The notes beneath the pieces are model-generated. The model ran no database searches. It had not been told where the DNA came from and worked only from the letters and a program-made list of their open reading frames with translations. 64,000 bases of DNA from Lutraria lutraria (Eukaryota; Mollusca; Bivalvia; Venerida; Mactridae): contig OZ026845.1 of assembly GCA_964023205.1 (NCBI GenBank), positions 7,388,001-7,452,000 of the forward strand, given 5' to 3'. Made by a program: the position numbers and the translations under genes. Below, piece after piece: positions 22,811 to 34,850 of the stretch. Every line of letters starts with the position of its first letter. Position 1 is the first letter of the stretch.

Positions 22811-24320
22811 TACAGACCGTGTTTCAAGGCGGTACCATCCGAGTTTTTTTCTCCATTTGTAATGGTCCTGTGTGCTGGATGTTTTATTTGTATTATTTGG
22901 TATGGGGATTAAGGTTGTATTTTCGGAGAAAGTAGGGTGTTTTGTGGGTTTTCTTGCCTATGAATCCATGTCTTATCTTTATTCAATTGGAAGTTGTTGA
23001 TTTAATTATTTGGAAGTGTACGTGTTGTGATATTTCTGTATAGATAGATTTGTTTTCGGATATACCATTAATGCATGGACATTATCATCACTTGTCATGT
23101 GTAAATAAGCTATGATTGTAATTTCTTTTTAAAGATTGCATATTAAGTAAACAATTTTCTACGAGGAGATAGGACTTACTAATAAATATATGAAATGCAA
23201 GTACATGCTTATGAATATATTAGTCGACTTGAAAGTTACCCATTAACATCCCATACAACTGTAAAAACATACAGAACAGAAACGTTAAATAGAATCTTCG
23301 TACAAACGTTCTGACTAATTACCTTTTCGTTTCTATTTTTGTCCTTGGCTTCTTTGTCTCCTATATCACATACAATTGTATCGAATTCTTAGCTATGTTA
23401 GTACGCATTGTGCTATAACTGTCTGGTCAAAGTAGTATGACTTAGATCGAAAAATGGGGTAAACCGTAGATTTAAAATGGTTTTATCTCAATGTGTAAAG
23501 GAGAACTCCTGACAGCCTTGGGACGATCGCTTGTGGTTTTTAAGCAACATTTTGACTCAAACTATAATGCATCCACTTCATGACTAGAATGTTTTTATTT
23601 TCATTTTGTTTGTCAGATTTTAGAGAGAGTACGGCTCCTGGCTTACATTATCTGTATTGAAATTCAATAAAAGAAATTTTGCCCAGTGTCATCTTATTTA
23701 TTCAGAATATATCTGAAATTTTGTAACAGTGTATGTGTGCATCGTTGCTTGATTTACATACTGAGCTTATGTGGACACTGCATATATAATCATGAAACGA
23801 GGTATAAATAGCCACATACTGCCAATACATACAACCAAATGAAGTCTGCACTATTTAGACAAACAGCATTTATAGTATGTCAACGATAACAATATCGCGG
23901 GGATTCCAGCAGTGATTTGGACCGGATTAATTCTGTATCTACATAAAATTCAATAAATGTATGTGCACTGGATAGAATTAAAAACGTTCTATACCGTCGA
24001 CGTGATGGGTTACTCAAAGACATTAATTGTAACACTGGTGGAATCTTGTTAAAGTAAACACTGTCATGCTGTCTGGGGATTTAATTTGATTCAATTTATC
24101 GATACTGTAATCATTTATTCAGATTGCTGTATTTAATCAGTTGCTTGGAAATGAAATGTTATCAAACATTGATCGTCAAGTCTAAGATTCGTCTAGAAAA
24201 CCGGTACCAGAGTTACATAATAATCTAAACTTTCCTAACCAGTTTTAGCTTACCAGCCTGTGACACAATCTCTCAGCAGTGAATAATCTCGCTTGGAAAA
24301 ATGCAATCGCAGCCAATTCG
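22811..24320. other. Intergenic, no gene seen
   Basis: AT-rich, no convincing exon, inverted repeat or tandem structure detected by reading. Confidence 0.45.
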
Positions 24321-24327
24321 TTTTTGT

Positions 24328-25053
24328 CGAGCCCGCCTGCGGTGAGCTCGACATAGTCGCCACAATGGCGGTTGCGTGTCTGTACGTTAGTTAGTTAGTG
24401 AGTTAGTGTGTCTGTCCGGATCCTTGTCCGGGCTGTATCTCCATTATGCATTGACACTTTGTAAAATAACTTGGCATAATTGTTAAACACCATGAGACGG
24501 TGTGCAGTGCGCAAAATCCAGGTCTCTAGCTCAAAGGTCAAGGTCACACTTAGAGGTCAAACGTCAAAAACGAGCATTATAGACCTTGTCCGGGCTGTAT
24601 CTCCCTTATGCGTAGAAACTTTTTAAGATAACTTGGCATAATTGTTAAACACCATGAGACGGTGTGCAGTGCACAAGATCTAGGTCTCTAGCTCAAAGGT
24701 CAAGGTCACACTTAGAGGTCAAACATAATAATCATTATACACCTTGTCAGGGCTGTGTCTCCCTTATGCATTGAATTATTTAAAAATGACTTGCCATAAT
24801 ACAATGCGACCATGTGTCTTGGGCAACACCCAGGTTTTTATAGGTCAAAGGTCAAGATTACACATTCGGTCAAATATATTTCCTTGTCTGGGCTGTAACT
24901 TCTGTTTGCATTCAAGGATTTTTAAATAAATTGGTATAAAAGTTTACTTCAATGAAATGATGTGTCATGAATATCACCCATACTTGTAATTCAAAAGTCA
25001 AGATCACAAGCTGGCTAAAAAGGGGCTCGACATGTTGCCCTTGGGCTTCTAGT
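24328..25053 (+). mobile_element. Tandem-unit interspersed element (possible Helitron-like derivative)
   Basis: Starts with GTCGAGCCCGCCTGCGGTGAGCTCGAC, whose ends pair. Four degenerate units of about 140-170 bases follow, each beginning with CCTTGTCxGGGCTGTATCTC and containing AGCTCAAAGGTCAAGGTCAC; units 1 and 2 are the closest. The element closes with GGGGCTCGACATGTTGCCC, a GCCC-TT-GGGC hairpin and TTCTAG followed by T. A TC start and CTAG end with a 3' hairpin recall Helitrons, but the left flank is G, not A, so this class is only a suggestion. Confidence 0.6.
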
Positions 25054-25124
25054 TTAGTTTGTCTCATCGAGCGTATATGGTCTAAAAATGCAATAAACAT
25101 GGCATTGACATTCGCCTAACTAGG

Positions 25125-25318
25125 GTTAATTGGTGTTTTCCAGCTCTAACGGTGGAAGGTTAGCCAAGACGTATACCGGGGGCAAGAACAATCGACAGAT
25201 TCCTTTCATGTGAATTTTTGTCTGATCTGGGGTGGAATTCGAAATCACAACGGTGGGGCACAAATGATTACCAATCAGAGACCATAACAACTCGATCACG
25301 GCAGCCCTTTATCTAGTT
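25125..25318 (-). mobile_element. Interspersed repeat, family 3, minus copy
   Basis: On the minus strand it carries GTTATGGTCTCTGATTGG, TCGAATTCC, TTCACATG and CTTCCACCGTTAGAGCTGG, in the order of the 10745 copy. Confidence 0.65.
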
Positions 25319-25621
25319 GATTAAAATCAATGCAGTTGGTGAAATTGAAAACATTTAGAGTTTCTGTTAAAATACTATTTAAGCAACCGGCTAAGTTCAA
25401 TAACCTTTGTTTCAATCCATTATCAAGTGGTATGTTGTAATGTTATTAGCTTAATGTTGTGTTAGATGAAACTCGCTGAGAGGAGAAGAATGTCTATGAC
25501 ACTCGCATAAAAAATATATAGTAAAACTAAACTCCCTGGCGAATGTGTGTCGTTAAATACAAGAACAATAAAATAAATAGATACAACTTATACGACTTCT
25601 GTTACACGTGTAACTGTTTAT

Positions 25622-28466
25622 GGGCATAAATCAAAATAATGAAGACAAAGCGTGACATGGGGGGTCAAATTTAGAATGATACTTTTGTTCATAATATTGC
25701 CAAAAGTAGGTTGGAAATATATTATATTGTGAAAAATTGACAATGGCTAAAGTATAGGATTAAAGTCTTCTTCAAATTTACAACATTTTAATCAAATAAA
25801 TTTTATATTTTCAACAGCAATCCTTAAAATTCAAACAATCTTATGGATTAAACTATGGAAATAATAACACATTTTTGTGATTTTTTCAGCAGACTTTCAT
25901 GAAAACAACTTTTTAATACAAAAAAAAATATACATACAACCATAATTTTCCAAAAAATATATAATTATGGCGTTTTGAACTTCATTTTTTTTTAAATACG
26001 CTTCAAAAAGTTTTTATGTAACATTTACTGCTGCAGATACAAATTAGCTAATTCAATTTTATCAATTATCAGGTATATTCAAAGATATATGTGAATTTTC
26101 ACTTAATTGGTACTATTCTTGGGTAACTTAACAATGTCCCCAAAATTAGTATATATCTTCTGTTACCGTTACACTCGGGACAGATATTCTTTGTGTATGG
26201 TCTTATGATAATGACAGTATTGTTAATATATTGTTATACAATTTGTTTCATTGTAATACAATTTGTTCAATTATTTTATTATAAAATACAAACATAATCT
26301 ATTTGATAATGTTTTAGTTTTAAATGGTGACAACACCAACACCAGGGGACATTCTAAAACTGTAATGTAAATATACGAAACTGTTATGATAAGGAGTATC
26401 ATAAAATGGATTTATAACAACATCTGTCAAATGTATTTTGCAATTCATTAAATAAGAATTTTTTTTTGAACAAATCAAAACTATTTCCAATTTGGTAAGT
26501 CAATTGCGTTACTGAACATGAATTATTAATTTATATATATACAGACTAAGTAAAGGTTACACTCCGTACAAATTTGTTTAGTCTTTTAACATACAAATAT
26601 GAAAGTGCAATGATCATTGCGTTGCAATTCATTCTATGTTTTTTAAGATAATAAAAAGATACACAAACATCTGTCCTGTTTGATATGTTGTTGGTTGAAA
26701 ATGTTGTTGGAGGGAGGGGAGGAATTAGAAAACATTTAAAACTGTAGATTTGTCAACTTGTAACAATTAATATTGCATTATCATATATTTACTAATTTTG
26801 CCACTTATCAAATTAAAGAAATGATTTCTCAACACATTCAAACTATTTCAAACTATGTTGAACAAATCTTTTAAACATGAATTAAGTCATATAAACAGAC
26901 ATATAGAAAATACACTCGGGACTCACAATTTCTTCTTTGTTTATTTTAAGTAAAACAGCCAGGACTCACAATTTCAACTTTGTTTGTTTTAAGTAAAACA
27001 ATACTAAAAAGTTTTTGAAATGTTTTGATGACCTATGTATTTGCAACTCAACTCAAGGAAGATATGCGTCACTGAAATTAGATTTCAAAATTTTGAAAAA
27101 TAACCCAGATATGAGAAAAGTCTACATACTTAAAGGACAACCCTCGTATATCCTAGAAAATGTTTAATAAAAAAATATCAATTTCAAGTCTTTCTACTCA
27201 GAGTGTGCTTCTTCTCAGTCCTCTATAAATGGGAGTTTTACCACTTATTTAGGCATTTTGTAACTTCATGACCCTGCAGTGTTAGTATATTGTTACTGGT
27301 ATAGTTCCTGTATAAGCAACCCAAATTTGTGTATAATATTGCATGAAGATGTGTTTGTGTCCCGAGTGTAACATTTTCAATTGTTATATATAAATAATAT
27401 AACATGTAAAATATGTTATGAAATCATGAAATAAATTGATAAATTCTGTACTGTTTTCATCTGAGAATGTTTCTTCATCAAAATAAAAGATAAATTACTT
27501 TTTATCTTCAGTATATTGAACAAATCTACTTGGTATATATATCTGAATATAACTATTTTTATTACAACTTTCAAACTTTTTAAACATGCTCTATTTCACT
27601 GCTTCAGACTTTAAAGTATTTATTCACGTCAGTTATTTGATATAAATGTGGAAAACAATTAACATGGACTACTGTTCTATTGTTACATATCAAAATTAAG
27701 ATGATGAATATATAGCGTTACACTCGGGACAACACTTAAAACCATGTACACAAAAAATGAATTGCACTACATGAATTTGTTTTAGTTTTGTGAGCTTGTG
27801 GGTACGCTTCTGTTCGAGAAATAGAGAAAAAACATATCAAATTCAAAGAATGATAAAAAAATTCTTATCTAAATGCAAAATGTTACACTCGGGACATTTC
27901 CAATCAGCTTTATTCAAGATGGTATAACTTAAAAAACAAATGATTCTTTTGATCATTTCTTTTTTATAAACAACATGGACAAATATGCCTATCAATATGT
28001 TAAACTGCATTTTCTGTCCAAGCATTAGTTTACTTACAGCAATATCATCAATTTGAATTTCCATTTTTTCCTTGAGCAAAATATTTTACATGTGCACATG
28101 AAAGGTGATTTCTAAATAATACTTATTATTGAAATATTTGAACAAAATGCATTAAATTTTAAATATAACACATGTACAATGAAATTAAGAACAACCATTG
28201 ATTACTTACCCAAAAACTGAACAAAATATAAAAGATTGAAAAATGTGTAAAGAAAAAATGTCACGCTAAAAGTGTTACACTCGGGACATTTTTTGCCTGT
28301 TTTTCTAATGTAACTTTTGAACGAGTAACACAATCAAGCTGAAATTTTACAACATTTTTAACAACATCAAGACACACCATCAGAATATTAAATTACATTC
28401 CTGTGTTGTGTGGTATTCTTTAAATCTTGAAAAGAAAAATTGTCTTCATTATTTTGATTTATGCCC
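25622..28466. mobile_element. 2.8-kb element with 27-bp terminal inverted repeats and a repeated 15-mer
   Basis: Left end GGGCATAAATCAAAATAATG continues to GAAGACAA, and its exact complement ends at 28466. TTAT flanks both sides (25618-25621, 28467-28470). The interior is AT-rich and has no transposase frame. GTTACACTCGGGACA occurs at 26168, 27717, 27882 and 28274, inverted at 27359, partly at 26911 (TACACTCGGGAC) and diverged at 26556. A 46-base tandem duplication lies at 26918-27000. The class is uncertain; GGG ends resemble PIF/Harbinger, but its target site is 3 bp. Confidence 0.75.
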
Positions 28467-28470
28467 TTAT

Positions 28471-29557
28471 GGCAAAGATTCGCCTCGTACATGTTGTTTG
28501 AGCATGCGAGCGTCTGACAGGCTTATTAAGGTTTCGTTATCGCATAATAAGCATTGCATTTTCTGACTCAAGGCATGAATACATGTAATAACAGTATGAA
28601 ACATATTTAGCATTTTATGTAATGATTAAACAACTTAATATCAAGAATGACAAAATTAATTTATCATTTCTGCGTCATTTGGATATTTTATATGGGAGTC
28701 ACGTGACCTAACAATATTCTAGATTATTGATAAACAATGTCATTTAAGAAGTGTTTAGTAATATAACCCTTCCAAAGCGGTTTGACCGACAAGAACATCG
28801 TGCATTTCCTTTAAAAAGGCCACAAAAAGGTTTCCTAAATGCATACATAGTTATGCTGAATTAGAGCACTTCAGGGTATATTTAGCTTGATACAATGAGT
28901 AAAGTTTTAACTTTTTACAATACTTGTATGAGAACTTTTCGAATGGCCCTTGTCTATTAAACACGTTTCGTAATATTGATTGATGTACCAGATGTCGCAT
29001 ATAGTCCGTTACAGTGTTGTGGTTATTTCTATAAAATCTCTTTTATCCTTATAATTTGAGCTATTAATGTATACAATTGTCAATATTTATTTATACATTT
29101 GTAATTACATTGATATACATGTATTCTGTAAACAGAAGTTCTAATTGATTCTACGTCAAGATAAATACATTCTGGGGTTTTTGAGTTGTCATATAGCTGC
29201 ATAGCGGCCATTTCTTAATCAACATAATTACATACTTAGAAGTAAAATGACTGATCTTTCTCTTTGATTAATGACAAATAGTACATTACTAAATCTTATA
29301 TTTTAACAGTGGTTATAACTATCTTCCTTTCCTTGAAACAAATAATTATCACAAATACTTTCTAAATCTGATTACATTGACCGATTGAATTGTACTTGTA
29401 GAAAATTAATGCTATTACCAACATACTCAGTAAATTAATGTAAACGATTAGATGATAAAATTATCTCGAGACAACGGATATATAATTATACAATTCTTGC
29501 TTTCCTCATGGAACATTTGTTGTGTAGTCAAATAGAAAATGCAACATTTTAGTACAA
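28471..29557. other. Intergenic, no gene seen
   Basis: AT-rich DNA with scattered ATACATGTAT-type palindromes common throughout the window. No exon or repeat ends found. Confidence 0.45.
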
Positions 29558-29700
29558 GAGTGCCATAAGCGTTGCCAATGCTCGTCTATTCATCGCCTCA
29601 GTAAGATCTATCCATCTACGAAGTTTCATGTTGCTACCACTTATATAGTTTCTGAGTTATGAGCTACTTTAAAGTTTTTTGCACAGACGCAGTCGACCCA
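29558..29700 (+). repeat. Interspersed repeat, family 4
   Basis: Shares AATGCTCGTCTxTTCA, AGATCTATCCA, TATGAGCTAC and TTGCACAGACGCAG with 36918-37055 and 56020-56125. Origin unknown. Confidence 0.65.
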
Positions 29701-29764
29701 GTGGTCACAATAGCTGGACAATTTCTTCACAAACAGTCTAGCTAAAACACACCATCATGGAAAC

Positions 29765-29932
29765 GGGACTTTTTTCAGCTTTGACAGTGGAGGATGGCAT
29801 TGAGCGTACATTTGGGTAGAACCACCGACATCCCCGAACTCAGCTGAATAACTTCCTCGCGTGTTAATTATTTTAGTCCCGATGAGATTCGAACTTACAG
29901 CTGCGAATGGCTGCTGATTACTAGTCTGGGAG
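29765..29932 (-). mobile_element. Interspersed repeat, family 3, minus copy
   Basis: On the minus strand: CTAGTAATCAGCAGCC, TTCGAATCTCATCGG, then GGTGGTTCTACCC and CCTCCACTGTCAAAGCTG, as in the other family 3 copies. Confidence 0.65.
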
Positions 29933-30307
29933 CATGTATTCGTTAATTAATCAAACTCTTACGCAGAAATAAAAAAATACTTATTAGACCGAATTTAGAG
30001 CACCTAAGACGTCAATAGTAACATTAGCGAAATTAATTTAAGATAGACCCTGTCTTGGAATTTAATTACGTTCAATTGATAGTCACATGGCTCAGGTGTT
30101 TAAACAGTAACTTGGCAATTATATGGAATTATATAGGACGTCACTTTTCAAAAGCACTTGGTGAAAAAAAACGAATGAAAGCTATGCTTTTCTCAACGCA
30201 CCCAGTTCTAGACACATTTCCTTCTTTGCTCAGGATTGAAAAGTTTAAAAAGAATTGACTCTGATGTCTGCAATCTACTAGTATATGTTTGTCTGTTGTA
30301 TAAAGGC

Positions 30308-31420
30308 CCATTCGACAGCTATCGTCATTTGAGAGCCGCCATAAATAGAAAATTATGGTGGCTGATTTATGCCATGTCGTATTTTCGCATTTTCGCTTTG
30401 TTGTGGCGAAAAAGGCGAAAATACGACAAAGTCAACTTTGTCGTATCTTTGCATTGTTGCATTTTCGCATTGTCGTGGCTTAAAAGCGAAAATACGACAG
30501 ATAAGATGAAGGGCGACAATACGACACCAAAAAAGTGTCGTGTTTTCGCCTTACATCTGTCGTATCTTTGCTTTTCCGTGGCGAAAATGTAACAATGCAA
30601 AAACACGACAAAGTCGACTTTTTCGCATTTTCGCATTGTTGCATTGTTGCATTTTCGCGTTCCGGTTGTACAAGCGCATGCGCACCAACTTGTATAAGGT
30701 TTATGTAAACTACCTGCGAATGCGTAACCGGAACGCAAAGATGCGAAAATGCAACAATGCGAAAAAGTCGACTTTTTCGCATTGTTGCATTTTCGCGTTC
30801 CGGTTGTACAAGCGCATGCGCACCAACTTGTATAAGGTTTATGTAAACTACCTGCGAATGCGTAACCGGAACGCAAAGATGCGAAAATGTAACAATGCGA
30901 AAAAGTCGAATTTGTTGTGTTTTCGCATTGTTGCATTTTCGCCACGAAAAAGCAAAGATACGACAGATGTTAGGCGAAAACACGACACGTCTTTGGTGTC
31001 GTATACTCACCCTTCATCTGTCGTATTTTCGCTTTTTCGCCACGACAATGCGAAAATGCAACAATGCAAATATATTTGTTGTGGCGAAAAAGCGAAAATA
31101 CCACATGGCATAAATCAGCCACCATAGAAAAGAGGGGAGAAAAGACACAAGAGAACCAGGCAGTCATATCCCTACTCTTGTTTTGTATAGTTTTCCTGGT
31201 TCTTCTTCGTACTCGAAGTCTGTTTATCCTATTTGTTTATTTGGATTTAACGCCGTTTTTTAAACATTTTTTTCAGTTTGGCCCATTCACCAAACATATT
31301 CTTCCTGGGTATAGTTTCCCTGGTTCTTCATCGTACCCGAAGTAAAACACCGACACATGTCTCACATCTTTCCTGAGAGTTTCTGACTTTTCGGGTATAA
31401 ACTATGGAAGAAGATCCCAT
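30308..31420 (-). mobile_element. SINE family 1, minus copy, split by a foldback element
   Basis: The tail block TTCGACAGCTAT-GAGAGCCGCC lies at 30310-30340, and the next part, GAGGGGAGAA-AGAGAACCAGGCA, resumes at 31126. In the intact copy at 41020 these are contiguous. Within the right part a block ending CCTGGTTCTTC-TCGTACxCGAAGT appears twice (about 31180 and 31310), a further internal rearrangement. Confidence 0.75.
30353..31125. mobile_element. Foldback element built from GCGAAAATGCAACAATGC-type motifs
   Basis: Ends ATGGTGGCTGATTTATGCCA and its complement. Between them nearly every block is a variant of TCGCATTTTCGC, TGTCGTATTTTCGC or GCAACAATGCGAAAA in both orientations, so the piece can fold on itself throughout. 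The centre has a 138-bp unit twice (from 30656 and 30794). Each unit runs from GCGTTCCGGTT to AACCGGAACGC and carries GCGCATGCGC. A TAGAAAA-like duplication flanks it. The long open frames in all directions come from the absence of stop-forming words and are not genes. Confidence 0.85.
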
Positions 31421-31499
31421 GAACCACCGACCCACCGTGAGCCAGCTGGACAGTTGAGCAAGTGATTTCTTATCAGAAATTATGACCGCTCTATCATGG

Positions 31500-32881
31500 A
31501 GTCCTCCGTTTGTATAACGCATTTTAATCATATTGAAATGGTTAAAATACTGTATACACAATTTCTTGGTCAATATCATTAGTCGTAACTCCTCGATCAT
31601 TATCCCATACCCTATAGTAGGCGAAATATTAACTTATGACCATATGTTACATATACTTAGCAACACTATTAATTTCTAATATTTGTCATAGGACCCATTT
31701 ATAAATAATGGTTAATGGAAGATAAAGATGAGTCTGAAAAAGGCGAATTGATTAAACATTATGGTAAATAAACCCTGACTTGTCCGCCATCTATTGAACG
31801 ATTTAATGTCAGTTTACGAGCACTTCTGTGTCAGTATTGAAAACATATGCATACATTTTTGCAATATAATGAATTACTTTTTAAAATAATTACCCTGTGC
31901 GTTTGTGATTATTTTAGCACGGAGTATAACGCACTGCTACACAGTAAGTATATCAGTACATTAATATCATACTAGTAGTTATGAAACATTTTTGATAAAT
32001 CCAGAAATGATATTTTCTGCGCATTAAATATGGAAATTTAAGTCCGTTGCTAAAGGGTGTCGCATTGGAATGAAAACAAGGTTTTTATCTGTGACAAAAC
32101 AGCCTTCAAGCCAGTTCATATTACAGAAATATGCAAAGACAACAAACGGAACGTATTCCGTTATCTTTAAACTACACTAAATCTGGATTGGCGCAGGGTA
32201 AGTAAGGGATGGAATGAAGAAGCTTCATTCATTTTCTATTGCACGATAGTCATTTGCAAAATATTTTGTATAATTCGTATACAGATTGATATATTTGTTT
32301 CGGCATAGGAAACATAGTTTACAATATATAGATAAAACATATAACATATAAATTAAAATAACAACAAAATGAAAGACAAAATAAGGCCAAATTAAACCAT
32401 GGCATGTTTCCAATACCAAGGATAACACACACACACAAAAAAACGCCAGCGCTTTTTTCCATTGTGGTCTTTGTATTGGCATGAAAAATTCATTAATCAG
32501 TTTTAATTTTTCCTATATGTCTGTGTGAAAAATGTAGCGAACTACCGAAAACATCTTTAATAACGTAATCCATTCCATAGTTTGGCACCTAAAAAGAAAA
32601 ATGATTTTGAACCCGACCCTTTTACCATAGGAAGACCATAACCTCCTTTGTTTCTGAGTATGTTATTATATTTATGTAACGAATACTGGGCAACAAAATA
32701 AGAAAGAATAAACTCTTCTCATCTAGACTTCTCAAAGTCCGGACAAATAAAAACTGGAGGGGGTTCATTCTTATTTGATATATCGTTCTTTGAAAAATCT
32801 AACGAACTGAACAACGCCATGTCAATGCCAAACGGTCAATCTCTCTATATGATACACATGATCGATAAACTCATTTGATTT
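31500..32881. other. Intergenic, no gene seen
   Basis: AT-rich. A short CA run lies near 32429. Nothing else recognised. Confidence 0.45.
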
Positions 32882-33225
32882 TCTACAGGGATAATCGGTT
32901 ATCTAGTGGTAACGCACTAGAATATTATACGAAAGGTCAGTGATTCGATTCTCGGCCCCGCATTTCGAATTTCTCAGGGATGCCTTTTCAGTGTCCTCAT
33001 CCAAGCAACCGAGCCAAGTACTGTGTCTAGAAAATAACAGAAAATGGGTTAGGCGTGTATCGGCGACACCGGTCACGATGAAGAACCAGAAAAAACTATT
33101 TGAAAAGAGTCGGGATATAAAGACCGATTCTCCTGTATCATATTTCGCCTATCTCTTGGGCGGCTCTGAATTAACCATAGCTGTCGAATCAGCCGTTAAA
33201 CAATATATAAATAGATCAACAATTA
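32882..33225 (+). mobile_element. SINE family 1 copy
   Basis: A-box-like TCTAGTGGTAACGCACTAG, B-box-like GATTCGATTCTC, then TACTGTGTCTAGAAAATAAC, GTGTATCGGCG, GGCGGCTCTGAATTAACC and the tail TCAGCCGTTAAACAA. This is one of the most complete copies. An open frame of 110 codons runs through it by chance. Confidence 0.85.
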
Positions 33226-34555
33226 CAACATTAAATCCGAAACATGAGTTTGTTATACAGTTGACAATTTGATAAAAGAAAGGTGACTTCATTTGATTTT
33301 GAGGTACTATTTTACGTTAGGGGTAGAGGAACAAAAATGGTTGTAACTCTCTTAACTGACGGTAAAAGTTTTTAAAAATTCACCTGTAAGTGTCTTAATG
33401 GATATACAAAAGAATGACAATATTTAAAATACGATCCTTAACACTTCGTTTTAGACTTCAATCTCTAATTCGAAACCTCCATTTTGAAGAGTACTTAATT
33501 GCATGAATTTTACTGACATCTTGATATATTTCTGAGGGTCATGGGTTCAAACCCCAATGGGACCATACTTTTTTTTCTTTTATTTTTAGTTTTTAGGTAA
33601 TGTTTCGTATTAAGAACATGAATTTATACAGTAATATGGAAGAAAATATTTATTCCAATTTTGTTTGTCTAGTTTATTGCAATTTATACATGGTTAATTA
33701 ACGAAAATCAAGTAACTATGGATTTCTGACACATTTTGTTTCAAAACCGGACGGTGAAACTTTTTTAAATTTGGTGTAGACATTATACACACATAGTAGT
33801 TAATTTTGAGAAAATTGCAGCTGTTTCCCTGTGTTAGTTTTTATTTTAATGATATTTATAAATTTGTTACTTTTTGGTAAAAGGCTAAAATCTTGACTAA
33901 ATCTTAAAGGGGCTGGGTTACATTTTTTACTTTTTCTGCAACATAGTAATTCCAAACATCGTATAAACAATTTGAATTGACTAAACATTGGTTACCCTTA
34001 GACTTATACACATTCTTGCATTTATTGTATCATCTGTTAGAGAGATAGGCCAATTTTCATAATTAACTTACTTTACAAGGATTAGGTATGCGCGACACTC
34101 AAACTCAAATGTAGTGGAGACCATGATTTCAGTATAGCAAAAAGTAGTTAGAAAACTACATGTACCATTACAATGTGTCACCAAAACTTATTTTAATGAT
34201 AACTATAATGTTCGAGTGATGCGTCGGACCGAATCAGTGATTTATGATTGTTTGGATATAAAGCTAAATATTTCATTGTCATCGTGATGAGGAAAATCTA
34301 AGGCGTCAGTTGTCAGAAAACTCCTGGCGCTGTTGTCTAGGGATTTAATCATATATAATGTACTGACACATACAGACCGTTCGTTAATCAGTCACTTAGT
34401 ATGAAGTGGTATTAATGAAGTGGTTCCCGGAAAGTATCATAAGCAAAGAATTCTGGCCAGCAAAACAGTTTACATTGTTACAATTAACCAACACGGCATC
34501 ATTTAAAATTCAACACAACTACGTTGAAAAGAAACACAAGAAGACAAATACATAA
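33226..34555. other. Intergenic; one tRNA-like 3' fragment
   Basis: At 33535-33570 GGGTTCAAACCCCAATGGGACC resembles a T-arm plus acceptor strand followed by a T-run, but no 5' half precedes it. Probably a SINE scrap. Nothing else seen. Confidence 0.45.
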
Positions 34556-34850
34556 ATACAAATACAAGACAACAAATACATTGTATACAAAAATACAAAT
34601 ACAAGACACCAAATACATTGTATACAATAATACAAATACAAGACAACAAATACATTGTAGACAATAATACAAATACAAAAATACAAATACAAGAATATTC
34701 ACACAAGAACAATAACATAAATACCAGAAAAAAATACAATAAAAATACAAGTACAAGAATACAAAAAACATTTAACATACAAAAATACAAAAACAAGAAC
34801 ATAAATACAAGAAAACAAATACAATAAAAATAAAAGAATACAAAAACAAG
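34556..34850. repeat. 37-bp minisatellite passing into ATACAA low complexity
   Basis: Three units of 37 bases (AAATACAAGACAACAAATAC, then ATTGTATACAAAAATAC) at about 34558-34670. An ATACAA/AACAA-rich stretch follows to 34850. Overlapping frames on the minus strand, rich in C, F, L, V and Y, are translations of the repeat. Confidence 0.85.

Noticed and set aside
27843..28079. Minus-strand CPEC motif like a zinc ribbon
   Set aside because: The CPECN codons are the reverse of the 15-mer repeated through this element, in otherwise stop-rich DNA.
30367..31127. Three overlapping frames of 176-195 residues on both strands
   Set aside because: They translate the GCGAAAATGC-type words of a foldback element in several frames; the lack of stop codons follows from the word composition.
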